DNA from: Oscillospiraceae bacterium Marseille-Q3528
Lineage (GTDB): Bacteria > Bacillota > Clostridia > Lachnospirales > Lachnospiraceae
NCBI GenBank assembly: GCA_018223385.1
Contig: JAGTTR010000017.1
Location: 1-64,000 of the forward strand
Reading direction: 5' to 3'
DNA: 64,000 bases
In this document: positions 18,245-27,820 of the stretch, piece after piece
How positions within the stretch are numbered: position 1 is the first letter of the stretch
Layout of the letters: each line of letters begins with the position of its first letter
Notes under the pieces: generated by a model
Database searches by the model: none
The model's input: the letters and a program-made list of their open reading frames with translations, nothing else
What the model was told of the DNA's origin: nothing
Program-made: the position numbers and the translations under genes

Positions 18245-19011
18245 CACACAGCGGACCATGCGGCCTTCACTGCATCAAGGTCAATCATCTGGGCGTGGAG
18301 ATCGAGGGACAGGTGATCCTGGAGGACATCAATCTCCATATCCACTGCGGCAAACTGAACGTGATCATCGGCAAGAACGGCGCCGGGAAATCCACGCTGG
18401 TGCGGGCCATCCTGAACGAGATTCCCCACACGGGTACCATTGAACTGAAAACCCATGAAAACGGCAATCTGCAGAAAATGAAGATCGGCTATGTGCCCCA
18501 GAAGGTGAACATCGACCGGGATACGCCCATGAGCGTGTACGATATGATCGCCAGCTATCACTCCAATTTTCCGGTATTTCTCCATAAGAAAAAATCAGAA
18601 TATGCGGCGATCCGGGAGCACCTGGAGGTATTTGAGGCGACGGATCTCATCGACAAGCAGGTGGGCAAGCTGTCCGGCGGCGAGCTGCAGCGGGTGCTGC
18701 TGACCATGGCGGTGATGGATGCCCCGAATCTGCTCATCATGGACGAGCCGGTGGCCGGTATCGACAAAAACGGCATGGATCTGTTTTACCGGATCATGGT
18801 ACGGCTGAAAAAAGAGTACGACATGGCCATCATCCTCATTTCTCATGACCTGGATTATGTGGAAAAATATGCGGATGAGGTGATCCTGCTGGATACAAAG
18901 ATCGTGGCCCGGGGCACCCCGGCGGAGGTATACGCCAGCGAAAGCTTTCACCGGATTTTCGGCAAAGTGGAATTTGAGACGAGAGAGGAGGCGGCAGAGG
19001 GATGCAAGTAA
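18241..19011 (+). CDS. znuC: Zinc-type ABC transporter ATP-binding protein
   Basis: A 256-residue ATPase. Walker A is GKNGAGKST near residue 42, the signature LSGGELQR near 142 and Walker B LLIMDEPVAGID near 162. The switch His is in ISHDLDYV. The start overlaps the previous stop (ATGA), and the gene overlaps the membrane subunit by 10 bases, so the three genes are translationally coupled. The N-terminus before the domain (HSGPCGLHCIKV) carries His and Cys residues. Confidence 0.9.
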   Translation: MTHSGPCGLHCIKVNHLGVEIEGQVILEDINLHIHCGKLNVIIGKNGAGKSTLVRAILNEIPHTGTIELKTHENGNLQKMKIGYVPQKVNIDRDTPMSVYDMIASYHSNFPVFLHKKKSEYAAIREHLEVFEATDLIDKQVGKLSGGELQRVLLTMAVMDAPNLLIMDEPVAGIDKNGMDLFYRIMVRLKKEYDMAIILISHDLDYVEKYADEVILLDTKIVARGTPAEVYASESFHRIFGKVEFETREEAAEGCK

Positions 19012-19841
19012 TTTACAGCTGGATGGAAACGCTGCTGCCCTTTTCCTGGGTTTCCTTTGATTTTATGAAAAATGCGCTGCTGGCCATCCTGATCATCACG
19101 CCGCTGTTTGGCATTCTGGGCACCATGATCGTCAGCAACAAGATGGCGTTTTTCTCCGATGCGCTGGGCCATTCGGCGCTGACCGGCATTGCCATCGGCG
19201 TGGTGCTGGGCGTGGCGGATACGAATCTGACCATGATCGCCTTTGCCATTGTTTTTGCGCTGGTGTTAAACCGGCTGAAGGCGAAGCAGACCCAGAACAC
19301 GGACACCATCATTTCCGTGTGCTCCTCTTTAAGCGTGGCGCTGGGCCTGGCGATCCTGTCCCAGGGCGGCAATTTCAGCAAATATTCCGGCCTGCTGGTG
19401 GGCGATATTTTGAGCATTTCCGGCAAAGAGCTGGGCTATCTGCTGCTCATTTTTGTGGTGACGCTGGTGTTCTGGCTGGCGGCGTTCAATCGGTTAAATG
19501 CGGTGAGCATCAACCGTTCCGTGGCGTCCAGCCGGGGCATTCCGGTGGCGCTGATGGACAATCTGTTCGCCATCCTGACGGCGTGCATCGTCATGCTTTC
19601 TATCAAATGGGTGGGGCTTATGATCATCAACGCCCTGCTGATCCTGCCGGTGGCATCGGCCCGCAATCTTTCCGTCAACATCCGGGAATATCACTTCTTT
19701 TCGGTGCTGTTTTCCATGTTTTCCGGCATTCTGGGGCTGATCGTTTCTTTTTACGTGAACGTGGCCACCGGCCCCACCATCGTCATCATCTCGGCCATCA
19801 TTTATTTTGCAACCTATCTTTATCGAAAAGTGTGCCCGTAG
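19002..19841 (+). CDS. znuB: Zinc-type ABC transporter membrane protein
   Basis: A 279-residue ABC-3 family permease with about eight hydrophobic helices. The family segment SDALGHSALTGIAIG near residue 52 is clear, as is the later helix pair GLMIINALLILPVASARNLS. The length is normal. It completes the SBP-ATPase-permease importer. Confidence 0.9.
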   Translation: MQVIYSWMETLLPFSWVSFDFMKNALLAILIITPLFGILGTMIVSNKMAFFSDALGHSALTGIAIGVVLGVADTNLTMIAFAIVFALVLNRLKAKQTQNTDTIISVCSSLSVALGLAILSQGGNFSKYSGLLVGDILSISGKELGYLLLIFVVTLVFWLAAFNRLNAVSINRSVASSRGIPVALMDNLFAILTACIVMLSIKWVGLMIINALLILPVASARNLSVNIREYHFFSVLFSMFSGILGLIVSFYVNVATGPTIVIISAIIYFATYLYRKVCP

Positions 19842-19894
19842 GCCTTTACGGGCGGCGGCGGGCAGGGTAGAATAAGGGCAGAGGGGATGATCCG

Positions 19895-21043
19895 ATGAAA
19901 GAAAAATATGCGAAGCTGCTGGTGAATCTGCTTTTGTGGGCAGCGGGCATTGTCCTGCTGTTTACGGTGGTGCCGCGGTTACTGTTGTTCTTCCTGCCGC
20001 TGGTCATTGGCTGGATCCTGGCGATCCTGGCCAATCCGCTGGTGCGGCTGATGGAAAAACGGTTCCGGATCGTGCGCAGGCACGGTTCCATGCTCATTAT
20101 CATTACGGCCATTGCGCTGGTGGTGCTGGTGCTCTATCTCATCATCGCCAGACTGGGCGGGGAGATCGTGGGCTTCATTTATGCGTTTCCGGAGACCTAT
20201 GCCCGGATGGGGGAGGAGTTTACCCAGATCGGCAAAAATCTGAGCGGTGTGTATGCGCAGCTGCCGGACGGCCTGCAGGCAGGGCTGGCATCCCTGGGCA
20301 CCCAGTTTGATTCGTACATGGGCACCATTGTGGAAGAAATCGGGCGGCCCACCGTGACGGCGGCGGGCAATTTTGCCAAAAATCTGCCCTCCTATCTGCT
20401 GGGTGTGGTGTTCGTCATTCTGTCTGCCTATTTTTTCATTGCAGACCGGGAGCGGATCATGAAATTTTTCCGGGAAAATGTGCCGGAAAACGTACAGAAA
20501 ACGTTTCTCATCGCCACGGACAGCATCAAAAATGCCGTGGGCGGGTATTTCAAAGCCCAGTTTAAGATCATGGGCGTGGTGTTTCTCATTTTGCTGGTGG
20601 GATTTGCCGTGCTGGGCATCCGCTTTGCGGTGCTTATCGCCTTTCTCACGGCATTTCTGGATTTCCTGCCGTTTCTGGGTACAGGCACGGTGCTGCTGCC
20701 CTGGGCGTTATTCCAGTTTCTGGCCCATGATTACCGGATGGCGGTGGGACTGCTGGTCATCTACGCGGTGAGCCAGACCGTGCGGCAGCTTATCCAGCCG
20801 AAGATCGTGGGTGACACGGTGGGCTTAAGTCCCCTGGCCACGCTGATCTGGATTTACATCGGGTACAAGCTGTACGGCGTGGTGGGCATGATCGTCGCCG
20901 TACCCGTGGGCGTGCTGGTGCAGACCTTTTACCGGATCGGCATGTTTCAGCCGCTGTTTGCGGCCATCGGCGATGTGGCAAGGGATATCAACCGATTCCG
21001 CAAAATGGAGAAACAGAATGAGGAACAGAGGAAGATAAGATGA
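19895..21043 (+). CDS. AI-2E family transporter / YtvI-like integral membrane protein
   Basis: A 382-residue membrane protein of the AI-2E transporter family (PF01594). There are three hydrophobic helices near the N-terminus, a soluble section with amphipathic helices (about 85-150), then four or five helices including the family region DFLPFLGTGTVLLPWALF and GDTVGLSPLATLIWIYIGYKL. In spore formers this length fits YtvI, a membrane protein of unknown role linked to sporulation; members elsewhere export signals or ions. RBS is GAGGGGAT. The stop overlaps the next ATG. Confidence 0.85.
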   Translation: MKEKYAKLLVNLLLWAAGIVLLFTVVPRLLLFFLPLVIGWILAILANPLVRLMEKRFRIVRRHGSMLIIITAIALVVLVLYLIIARLGGEIVGFIYAFPETYARMGEEFTQIGKNLSGVYAQLPDGLQAGLASLGTQFDSYMGTIVEEIGRPTVTAAGNFAKNLPSYLLGVVFVILSAYFFIADRERIMKFFRENVPENVQKTFLIATDSIKNAVGGYFKAQFKIMGVVFLILLVGFAVLGIRFAVLIAFLTAFLDFLPFLGTGTVLLPWALFQFLAHDYRMAVGLLVIYAVSQTVRQLIQPKIVGDTVGLSPLATLIWIYIGYKLYGVVGMIVAVPVGVLVQTFYRIGMFQPLFAAIGDVARDINRFRKMEKQNEEQRKIR

Positions 21044-22701
21044 AGAAAAGAATGCGTACAGAGCAGAAATCCAATGTGAAAAACAGCATCCGACGGCTGG
21101 CGTTTGTGGCGATCAGTGTGCTCATTCAGCTGGTGTGGATCCTGGAGCAGTTTATCCGGCTGAACCGGTATTCCACGGCCATCTCCCTGATCAGCAGTCT
21201 GCTGGCCCTGTTGCTGGTGCTGCGCATTTACGGCAAACAGCAGAATTCGGCATTTAAAATGTCCTGGACGGTGCTGATCCTTGTGTTTCCGGTGATGGGG
21301 CTGTGCTTCTATGCGCTGGCGGCCAATAAGGATGCCACAAAACCCATGCGCCGCCGTTACGAAGCCATTGATGGGAAGCTGTTTGGCAGGCTGCGCCAGG
21401 ATCCGGCGGTGATGCACCACCTGGAGCAGACGGATTTTGCCGCGGCAAACCAGTGCCGTTATATATACAACTACGGAAAATTTCCTGTGTATGAAAATAC
21501 GGAGGTGGAATTTTACAGCGAGGCCGCGGAGGGTTTCGAGGAACAGCTGCGTCAGATGCGGGAAGCGAAAGAATTTATTTTTCTGGAATATCATGCCATC
21601 GAGGAAGCGGAGGCCTTCGGGCGGATGCGGGATGTGCTGGCAGAACGGGCGGCGACCGGTGTGGAAGTGCGGATCCTGTATGACGATGTGGGAAGTATCG
21701 GGTTTATCGGCCTGGATTTCATTCACCGGATGGAAGCGCTGGGCATTGCCTGCCGGGTGTTCAACCCGGTATTGCCGGTGATCAAGGTGTTCATGAACAA
21801 CCGGGATCATCGGAAGATCACCGTCATCGACGGGAAGGTGGGCTTCACCGGTGGCTACAATCTGGCGGACGAGTATTTTAACATCACTCACCCCTATGGG
21901 CGTTGGAAGGATACCGGCGTCAAGCTCACCGGCGGGGCGGTGCAGACGCTGACCGCACTGTTCCTGGAAATGTGGAACGCCTCTGTCAGAGGACAGCAGG
22001 AGGAGAGCGGCTGGGAGAAATATCTGGAGGCTGCCGGAGCAGGGCGGCTCCCGGCAGCGGCGCAGTTTTCAGACGAGAAGGTGTCTGCAGCCCGAGAAAG
22101 GGCAGATGAAGCAGCTGTCGCGCAGGATGAGCAGAAGTTGGATGCCTTGGGGAACGGCTTCGTCCAGCCCTATGCGGACAGCCCGCTGGATGACGAGTAC
22201 ATGGGAGAAAATGTGTACCTGAACCTGATCAAGAGCGCGAAGCACCGGTTCTATGCGGCAACGCCTTATCTGATCATCAGCGATGAGATGACCCGGGAGC
22301 TGGGGCTGGCGGCCAAGCGGGGCGTGGATGTGCGGATCATCACCCCGGGTATCCCGGACAAAAAGCTGATCTACAAGGTGACCCGCTCCTACTATGCGGG
22401 ACTTGCCATGCAGGGGGTGCGGATCTACGAATACACGCCGGGCTTCATCCATGCCAAGCAGACGTTCTGTGACGGCGTGGCGGCCACGGTGGGAACCATC
22501 AACATGGATTACCGCAGCCTGTATCATCATTTTGAAAACGGGGTATTTCTGTACGGCTGCCCGGCGGTGGAACAGATCGGGGAAGATTTTGCACAGCTGT
22601 TCCCGGTGTGCCGGGAGGTGACCGAGCAATACCGGAGCGGACGCTCCACCGTGCTGCGGATCGCCCAGTGTGTGCTGCGGCTGTTTGCACCGCTCTTATA
22701 G
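21040..22701 (+). CDS. cls: Cardiolipin synthase (phospholipase D family)
   Basis: The 553-residue enzyme joins two phosphatidylglycerols into cardiolipin at the membrane. Two N-terminal membrane helices (about 20-90) precede the catalytic part. The two HKD motifs are present: His257-x-Lys259 in NRDHRKITVIDG and His471-x-Lys473 in FIHAKQTFCDG. A stretch of about 60 residues between the two domains (near 320-370, rich in Ala, Glu and Gln) looks like a linker and makes the protein a little longer than the usual 480-510 residues. The ATG overlaps the preceding stop codon. Confidence 0.94.
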   Translation: MKKRMRTEQKSNVKNSIRRLAFVAISVLIQLVWILEQFIRLNRYSTAISLISSLLALLLVLRIYGKQQNSAFKMSWTVLILVFPVMGLCFYALAANKDATKPMRRRYEAIDGKLFGRLRQDPAVMHHLEQTDFAAANQCRYIYNYGKFPVYENTEVEFYSEAAEGFEEQLRQMREAKEFIFLEYHAIEEAEAFGRMRDVLAERAATGVEVRILYDDVGSIGFIGLDFIHRMEALGIACRVFNPVLPVIKVFMNNRDHRKITVIDGKVGFTGGYNLADEYFNITHPYGRWKDTGVKLTGGAVQTLTALFLEMWNASVRGQQEESGWEKYLEAAGAGRLPAAAQFSDEKVSAARERADEAAVAQDEQKLDALGNGFVQPYADSPLDDEYMGENVYLNLIKSAKHRFYAATPYLIISDEMTRELGLAAKRGVDVRIITPGIPDKKLIYKVTRSYYAGLAMQGVRIYEYTPGFIHAKQTFCDGVAATVGTINMDYRSLYHHFENGVFLYGCPAVEQIGEDFAQLFPVCREVTEQYRSGRSTVLRIAQCVLRLFAPLL

Positions 22702-22803
22702 CATCGGCAATCAGGAGAAAACCGGTTTCTCATCGGGAACAGATCAGACAGAAGAAGTAGAAAAAATACGAAGGGCCGGGAGGCCTGGACAGGGGAAGAG
22801 ACA

Positions 22804-24102
22804 ATGAATACTTTTACAGGTTATGAACTTTTGTGGCTGTTTTTCCTGTATTCCTTCGGCGGATGGGTACTGGAAACCGTGACAGCTGCGCTGAAACAGA
22901 AACGGTTCGTGAACCGTGGCCTGGTCAACGGGCCGTTCTGCGTGATCTATGGTATCACGGCGGTTGTCATGACCGTGGGCCTGCAGGAGCTGACCGGCGG
23001 CTGGCTCTATCTTTTTGCAGTCGTCTATGCAACGGCGGCGGAGTGGATCAGCGGCCATCTCATTGAAAAAATATTCCGGGAGCGCTGGTGGGACTACTCT
23101 GATGTCCGCTGGAACCTGGACGGCTATATCTGCCTGCCGGCATCCCTGATCTTTGGCGCGCTGGGTTTCTGTACTGTTCGTTTCGGCAACCGCCTGCTGC
23201 TGCAGCTTTTGAAATTCCTGCCGGGCGTGGTGATGCGGATGGTTTTGCTGGCGCTGGTGGCTGTACTGCTGGTGGACATTCTGGCGTCCTGCATCCTGCT
23301 GTTCGGACACAGCAAGCATGCAGCCCGCTGGGCAGAAACGGATGAACGCATCGACGAAGTCAGCGAAGAGCTGGGCTCCTGGATCTCCCGGCGTGTGGAG
23401 CGGCGTATCCGAAAAGCCTATCCGAAGATTCAGGCCGTGGAGGCAAGGCTGGCCAATGAGAAGGTATTTGCGGCGGGCTGCGGTTTCTATAAGGTTGTCA
23501 TGCTGTTTTTCATCGGCGCTTTTCTCGGCGACATCACGGAAACCATCTTCTGCCGGGTCACCGCCGGTGTGTGGATGAGCCGCAGCAGCGTGGTGTGGGG
23601 CCCCTTCAGCATCGTCTGGGGACTGGCCATCGCGCTGGCCACCGCCCTTCTGTACAAGTATAAGAACCGGAGTGACCGGTTCCTTTTCCTCATCGGTACC
23701 CTGCTGGGCGGCGCCTACGAGTACCTGTGCAGTGTCTTCACCGAGCTGGTGTTCGGCAAGGTGTTCTGGGACTACAGCAAGATCCCCTTCAACCTGGGCG
23801 GCAGGATCAACCTGCTGTACTGCTTCTTCTGGGGCATCGCGGCGGTGGTGTGGCTCAAACTCCTCTGCCCGCTTATGGAAAAATGGATCGAAAAGCTTCC
23901 TGTCGTGGGCGGCAAGCTTCTGACCTGGGCGCTGATCGTTTTCATGTGCTGCAATGTGGCCGTGTCCTGCGTGGCACTGGTGCGGCACGACCAGAGAAGC
24001 AAAGGCGTGGAAGCCACCAGTGGCTGGCAGAAATGGGCCGATGTGCATTACGACGATGCAAAGATGGCGAAGATTTATCCAAATGCTATCGAGACGGAAT
24101 AG
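22804..24102 (+). CDS. Duplicated CmpB-like (putative ABC transporter) membrane protein
   Basis: A 432-residue integral membrane protein made of two copies of the ABC_trans_CmpB domain (PF06541). Copy 1 (about residues 6-125) has GGWVLETV, VNGPFCVIYG and WWDYSDVRWNLDGYI. Copy 2 (about 225-360) has FLGDITETIF, VWGPFSIVWG and FWDYSKIPFNLGGRI, in the same order. The copies are joined by a helix and a charged cytoplasmic segment (about 170-215). Single-domain members are the ones I know best, and their function is unknown despite the transporter name. No ATPase lies nearby. It starts 102 bases after cls, with GGGGAAGAGACA upstream. Confidence 0.85.
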   Translation: MNTFTGYELLWLFFLYSFGGWVLETVTAALKQKRFVNRGLVNGPFCVIYGITAVVMTVGLQELTGGWLYLFAVVYATAAEWISGHLIEKIFRERWWDYSDVRWNLDGYICLPASLIFGALGFCTVRFGNRLLLQLLKFLPGVVMRMVLLALVAVLLVDILASCILLFGHSKHAARWAETDERIDEVSEELGSWISRRVERRIRKAYPKIQAVEARLANEKVFAAGCGFYKVVMLFFIGAFLGDITETIFCRVTAGVWMSRSSVVWGPFSIVWGLAIALATALLYKYKNRSDRFLFLIGTLLGGAYEYLCSVFTELVFGKVFWDYSKIPFNLGGRINLLYCFFWGIAAVVWLKLLCPLMEKWIEKLPVVGGKLLTWALIVFMCCNVAVSCVALVRHDQRSKGVEATSGWQKWADVHYDDAKMAKIYPNAIETE

Positions 24103-24132
24103 ACAGGGAAAAATTTCACAGGAATTTTCAGA

Positions 24133-24166
24133 AGAGTGGCCGGATGCGTTCTGGCCATTCTTTTTT
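24133..24166 (+). terminator. Terminator after the CmpB-like gene
   Basis: AGAGTGGCC pairs with GGCCATTCT (one G-U), followed by five more T residues. It separates the membrane gene from the sugar operon. Confidence 0.85.
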
Positions 24167-24196
24167 AGTGAAAATCCCGAATAATTTGTGCTTTCC

Positions 24197-24225
24197 TTTA
24201 AAATGTAGGAATGTTATGATATAAT
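24197..24225 (+). promoter_or_regulatory. Promoter of the FGGY kinase operon
   Basis: TTTAAA at -35 and a perfect TATAAT at -10 are separated by 17 bases. The kinase start codon is 47 bases downstream. I see no clear operator palindrome and no adjacent regulator gene. Confidence 0.7.
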
Positions 24226-24271
24226 AAAGCAAGAAAAGGAATTAGACGATCAATCACCGGAGGGGAAAAGA

Positions 24272-25783
24272 ATGGAGAAGAAATATCTTTTGGGAATTGA
24301 TATCGGAACGAGCGCCTGTAAGGTGGCACTTTTTACTCTGGATGGACAGGTAAAGGCCGCGGCCTCGGGAGACTATGCCGTATATTATCCGAAACCGGGA
24401 TGGGCAGAGCAGAACCCGGATGAGTGGTGGGATGCGGTGTGCCAGGCAACGAAGAAATGTCTGGAGAAAGGTGCGGTGGCGCCGGAGGAGATCGCAGGGA
24501 TTGGCATTGACGGACAGGGCTGGTCCGCCATTGCCATTGACAGGGAAGGTCATGTGCTGACGAACACGCCCATCTGGATGGATACCCGGGCGCAGGACAT
24601 CTGTGACCGTCTGAATGCGCAGATCGGTGCAGATCGGATATTTGAGGTGTCCGGCAATATGCTCCGGCCATCTTACACGACGGCCAAGATCATCTGGTAT
24701 AAGGAAAATTTGCCGGAGGTTTATGCGAAGATCGACAAGATCCTGCAGGCCAACAGCTTTATCGCTTACCGGCTGACCGGTGCCGTGACACAGGATATCT
24801 GCCAGAGCTATGGCTTCCACTGCTTCAACATGCGCACCGGGCAGTGGGATATGGATATGTGTGACGAGCTGGGCATCCCTCGGCATTTTTTACCCAAGAT
24901 CGTGCCCTGTCATCAGGTGGTGGGAACCGTTACCGAAGAAGCAGCGGTACAGATTGGTCTGGTCAGCGGCATTCCCGTGGTGGCAGGCGGTCTGGATGCA
25001 GCCTGCGGGGCACTGGGAGCCGGTGTCATTCATGCGGGCGAGACCCAGGAGCAGGGCGGACAGGCAGGCGGCATGAGCATCTGTATGGATAGCTATACCG
25101 CGGATCCCCGTCTCATCCTCGGCTATCATGTGGTGCCGGGCAAATGGCTGCTGCAGGGCGGAAGCACCGGCGGCGGGGGTGTGATGAAATGGATGGAACG
25201 GGAATTTGGCGCCTATGAGCGCAGCATTGCGAAAGAGACCGGCAAATCTTCCCTGGATCAGTATAATGAACAGGCGGCAGCGATACCGCCGGGAAGCGAG
25301 GGCGTGGTCTTTCTGCCCTATATGTCCGGAGAGCGTTCTCCCATCTGGGATCCCAACGCGAAAGGGGTATTTTACGGGTTGGATTTCGGCAAGACGAAGG
25401 CCCACATGATCCGGGCGGCTATGGAGGGCGTGGCATTTTCCCTGAAACACAATCTGGATATCGCAGAAAGTGTGGGGGCGCATGTAGAGGTTCTCCGCGC
25501 CATGGGCGGTTCTGCCAACTCTCTTTTGTGGACGCAGATCAAGACAGATATCACCGGGAAAAAGGTGATCGTTCCGTTTTCGGACGCGGCAACCACGCTG
25601 GGGGCAGTGCTCCTGGCCGGTGTGGGGGTAGGCATTTATCGGGATTTCGACGATGCGGTGAACCGGACGGTACATATCACGAGAGAGCATACACCGGATG
25701 ACAGCACCCATGATGCTTATATGAGAAACTATGAGATCTATTTGGATCTTTACAAAGATCTGAAAAATATAATGAATCAATAA
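24272..25783 (+). CDS. FGGY-family carbohydrate kinase
   Basis: A 503-residue sugar or polyol kinase with the two actin-like halves of the family. The N-terminal phosphate motif is LGIDIGTSACKVALF. The catalytic region includes IGIDGQGWSAIAID with its catalytic-type Asp, and the adenosine-binding segment is SFGAATTLG-like, here PFSDAATTLGAVLLAGVG near residue 430. Overall resemblance is to xylulokinases, but FGGY specificity is not readable by eye. It leads an operon with a dehydrogenase, a PfkB kinase and a class II aldolase, so its product is expected to be a polyol or ketose phosphate rather than xylulose 5-phosphate. RBS is CGGAGGGGAAA. Confidence 0.88.
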   Translation: MEKKYLLGIDIGTSACKVALFTLDGQVKAAASGDYAVYYPKPGWAEQNPDEWWDAVCQATKKCLEKGAVAPEEIAGIGIDGQGWSAIAIDREGHVLTNTPIWMDTRAQDICDRLNAQIGADRIFEVSGNMLRPSYTTAKIIWYKENLPEVYAKIDKILQANSFIAYRLTGAVTQDICQSYGFHCFNMRTGQWDMDMCDELGIPRHFLPKIVPCHQVVGTVTEEAAVQIGLVSGIPVVAGGLDAACGALGAGVIHAGETQEQGGQAGGMSICMDSYTADPRLILGYHVVPGKWLLQGGSTGGGGVMKWMEREFGAYERSIAKETGKSSLDQYNEQAAAIPPGSEGVVFLPYMSGERSPIWDPNAKGVFYGLDFGKTKAHMIRAAMEGVAFSLKHNLDIAESVGAHVEVLRAMGGSANSLLWTQIKTDITGKKVIVPFSDAATTLGAVLLAGVGVGIYRDFDDAVNRTVHITREHTPDDSTHDAYMRNYEIYLDLYKDLKNIMNQ

Positions 25784-25801
25784 AACAGGAGGAGAAGAAG
25801 C

Positions 25802-26851
25802 ATGAAAGCAGGAGTTGTACACGCAAGAGAGGATATTCGGTACGAGGAGATTGAGAAGCCCAAAGCAACAGCGGGCCATGTGCTGATCAAGGTAAAGTAT
25901 ACAGGAATCTGTGGTTCTGATATTCCGCGGGTAAACGGAAATGCCTGCCATTTCTTCCCGAATGTACTCGGACATGAGTTTTCGGGAGTGGTAGAGGAGA
26001 TCGGAGAAGGTGTGACAAGCCTCAAGCCCGGAGACAGAGTGGCCGGTGTTCCGCTGGTGCCCTGCATGAAATGTGAGGACTGCCAGAAGGGCAACTATTC
26101 TCTGTGCAAGCACTACAGCTTTATTGGTTCCAGAGAGTTCGGCAGCTTCGCAGAATATGTGGCAGTGCCGGAGAAAAATGCGGTAAAATTTGACGACAGC
26201 GTTTCCTTTGAGCAGGGTGCATTTTTCGAGCCTGCAACAGTGGCGTTGCACGGTCTGCTGCGGGTGCCTTATGAAGGCGGAAAGACGGTGGCCATCCTGG
26301 GCGGCGGCACCATCGGTATGTTTACCGCACAGTGGGCAAAGATTTTCGGCGCAAAAGAGGTTGTGATCTTTGATATCGCCAAAGAGCGTCTGGACATGGG
26401 CATGCGCCTGGGTGCAACGGCAGGCATCAATACGAAGGATGCGGATTTCATGGAGCAGGCAATGGCACTGACCGGCGGCAGAGGCTTTGACTATGTATAC
26501 GAGACCGCAGGCAATACCATCACCATGAAGATGGCCTTTGAACTGGCTGCCAACAAAGCCAATGTATGCTTCATCGGCACGCCCACGAAAGAACTGACCT
26601 TTACCGTAGCCGAGTGGGAGAACATCAACCGTAAAGAATTCAACCTGACCGGTTCCTGGATGTCCTACAGCGCACCGTTCCCGGGAAAAGAGTGGGATCT
26701 GGCAGCACATTACTTCAAGACCGGAGATCTGAAGTTTGACGATTCCTTTATTTTCAGAAAAATGCCGCTGAGCCAGATTGCAGATGCCTTCGAGATGTAC
26801 AAGACACCGGGCACCGTAAAGGGCAAGATCCTGATCGACAGTGAAAAGTAG
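25802..26851 (+). CDS. Zinc-dependent alcohol dehydrogenase, galactitol-1-phosphate dehydrogenase-like
   Basis: A 349-residue medium-chain dehydrogenase. Catalytic zinc ligands lie in GICGSD (about residue 37) and GHEFSG. The structural zinc lobe has CMKCEDCQKGNYSLC near residue 80. The Rossmann motif is AILGGGTIGMF near 165. The length and lobe pattern fit sorbitol and galactitol-1-phosphate 5-dehydrogenases. It follows the kinase by 18 bases, so it probably oxidises the phosphorylated polyol to a ketose phosphate; this is inferred from order. RBS is AGGAGGAGAAG. Confidence 0.88.
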   Translation: MKAGVVHAREDIRYEEIEKPKATAGHVLIKVKYTGICGSDIPRVNGNACHFFPNVLGHEFSGVVEEIGEGVTSLKPGDRVAGVPLVPCMKCEDCQKGNYSLCKHYSFIGSREFGSFAEYVAVPEKNAVKFDDSVSFEQGAFFEPATVALHGLLRVPYEGGKTVAILGGGTIGMFTAQWAKIFGAKEVVIFDIAKERLDMGMRLGATAGINTKDADFMEQAMALTGGRGFDYVYETAGNTITMKMAFELAANKANVCFIGTPTKELTFTVAEWENINRKEFNLTGSWMSYSAPFPGKEWDLAAHYFKTGDLKFDDSFIFRKMPLSQIADAFEMYKTPGTVKGKILIDSEK

Positions 26852-26860
26852 GAGAAGCAT

Positions 26861-27793
26861 ATGATAACGACAGTTACAATGAATGCGGCGCTGGATAAGG
26901 CGTATTTTATGACAGATGAGATCAAGAACGGCACGGTGATGCGGGTATCCAAAAGCCGCACCACCGCAGGCGGCAAGGGACTGAATGTGGCCCGGGTCAT
27001 TGCCCTGTGCGGGGCAAAGGTGCAGGCCACCGGCCTGGTGGGCGGTTACAACGGGCAGCAGCTGGAGCATCTGCTGGAGCAGGACGGGATTCCCCACAGC
27101 TTTGGCTATGTAAATGGAGAGACCCGCTGCTGTATCAACATTCTGGATCCGGGCTACGGTTCCACAGAATATCTGGAGCCGGGCTTTACCGTCAGCCCGG
27201 AAGAGGAGAAACAGTTTATGGATCGGCTGCCGCAGATCATACAGGACAGTGATGTGGTGACGATTTCCGGCAGCATTCCCCGGGGTGTGAGCAGCGATGT
27301 GTACGGAAAGATCATTTCTCTTGCAAAAGGCATGGGAAAGAAAGTGATCCTGGATTCCAGCGGAGATACGCTGAAAGCCGGTCTTCGGGCCTGCCCGGAC
27401 ATGGTGAAGCCCAACCGGGATGAGATGGAGCAGCTGTTCGGAGAAAAACTGGACAGTATGGAGGCCGTGATCGCCTGCGCGGAGAAGATTCAGGCCATGG
27501 GCATTCCTCATGTGGTCGTTTCCCTGGGCGGGGACGGCGCCCTGCTTGTGTGCAGGGAAGGTTGCTACCGTGCCGTGATCCCCAGGCTGGAAGTGGTGAA
27601 CACCGTGGGCTGCGGTGACTCCATGGTGGGCGCCTTTGCCGTTGCTCTGGAGAAAAACTATCCGCCGGAAAAAGCGCTGAAATATGCGGCGTCTGTTGCC
27701 ACGGCCAATGCATTGTCTCCCAATACCGGGGATTTTGAGCCGAAGATGGCAGGCATCCTGATGGAACAGATCACAGTAGAGAAACTGAAATAA
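26861..27793 (+). CDS. PfkB-family 1-phosphofructokinase / tagatose-6-phosphate kinase
   Basis: A 310-residue FruK/LacC-type sugar phosphate kinase. It begins ITTVTMNAALDK, typical of this subgroup. The glycine-rich AGGKGLNVARV segment lies near residue 37, and the anion-hole and catalytic Asp in NTVGCGDSMVGAF near 247. It phosphorylates a ketohexose monophosphate to the bisphosphate consumed by the adjacent aldolase. The gap to the dehydrogenase gene is nine bases. Which ketose (fructose, tagatose or other) cannot be settled from sequence. Confidence 0.9.
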   Translation: MITTVTMNAALDKAYFMTDEIKNGTVMRVSKSRTTAGGKGLNVARVIALCGAKVQATGLVGGYNGQQLEHLLEQDGIPHSFGYVNGETRCCINILDPGYGSTEYLEPGFTVSPEEEKQFMDRLPQIIQDSDVVTISGSIPRGVSSDVYGKIISLAKGMGKKVILDSSGDTLKAGLRACPDMVKPNRDEMEQLFGEKLDSMEAVIACAEKIQAMGIPHVVVSLGGDGALLVCREGCYRAVIPRLEVVNTVGCGDSMVGAFAVALEKNYPPEKALKYAASVATANALSPNTGDFEPKMAGILMEQITVEKLK

Positions 27794-27820
27794 AAAATAA
27801 CAGGAAAGAAGGAGATAACG

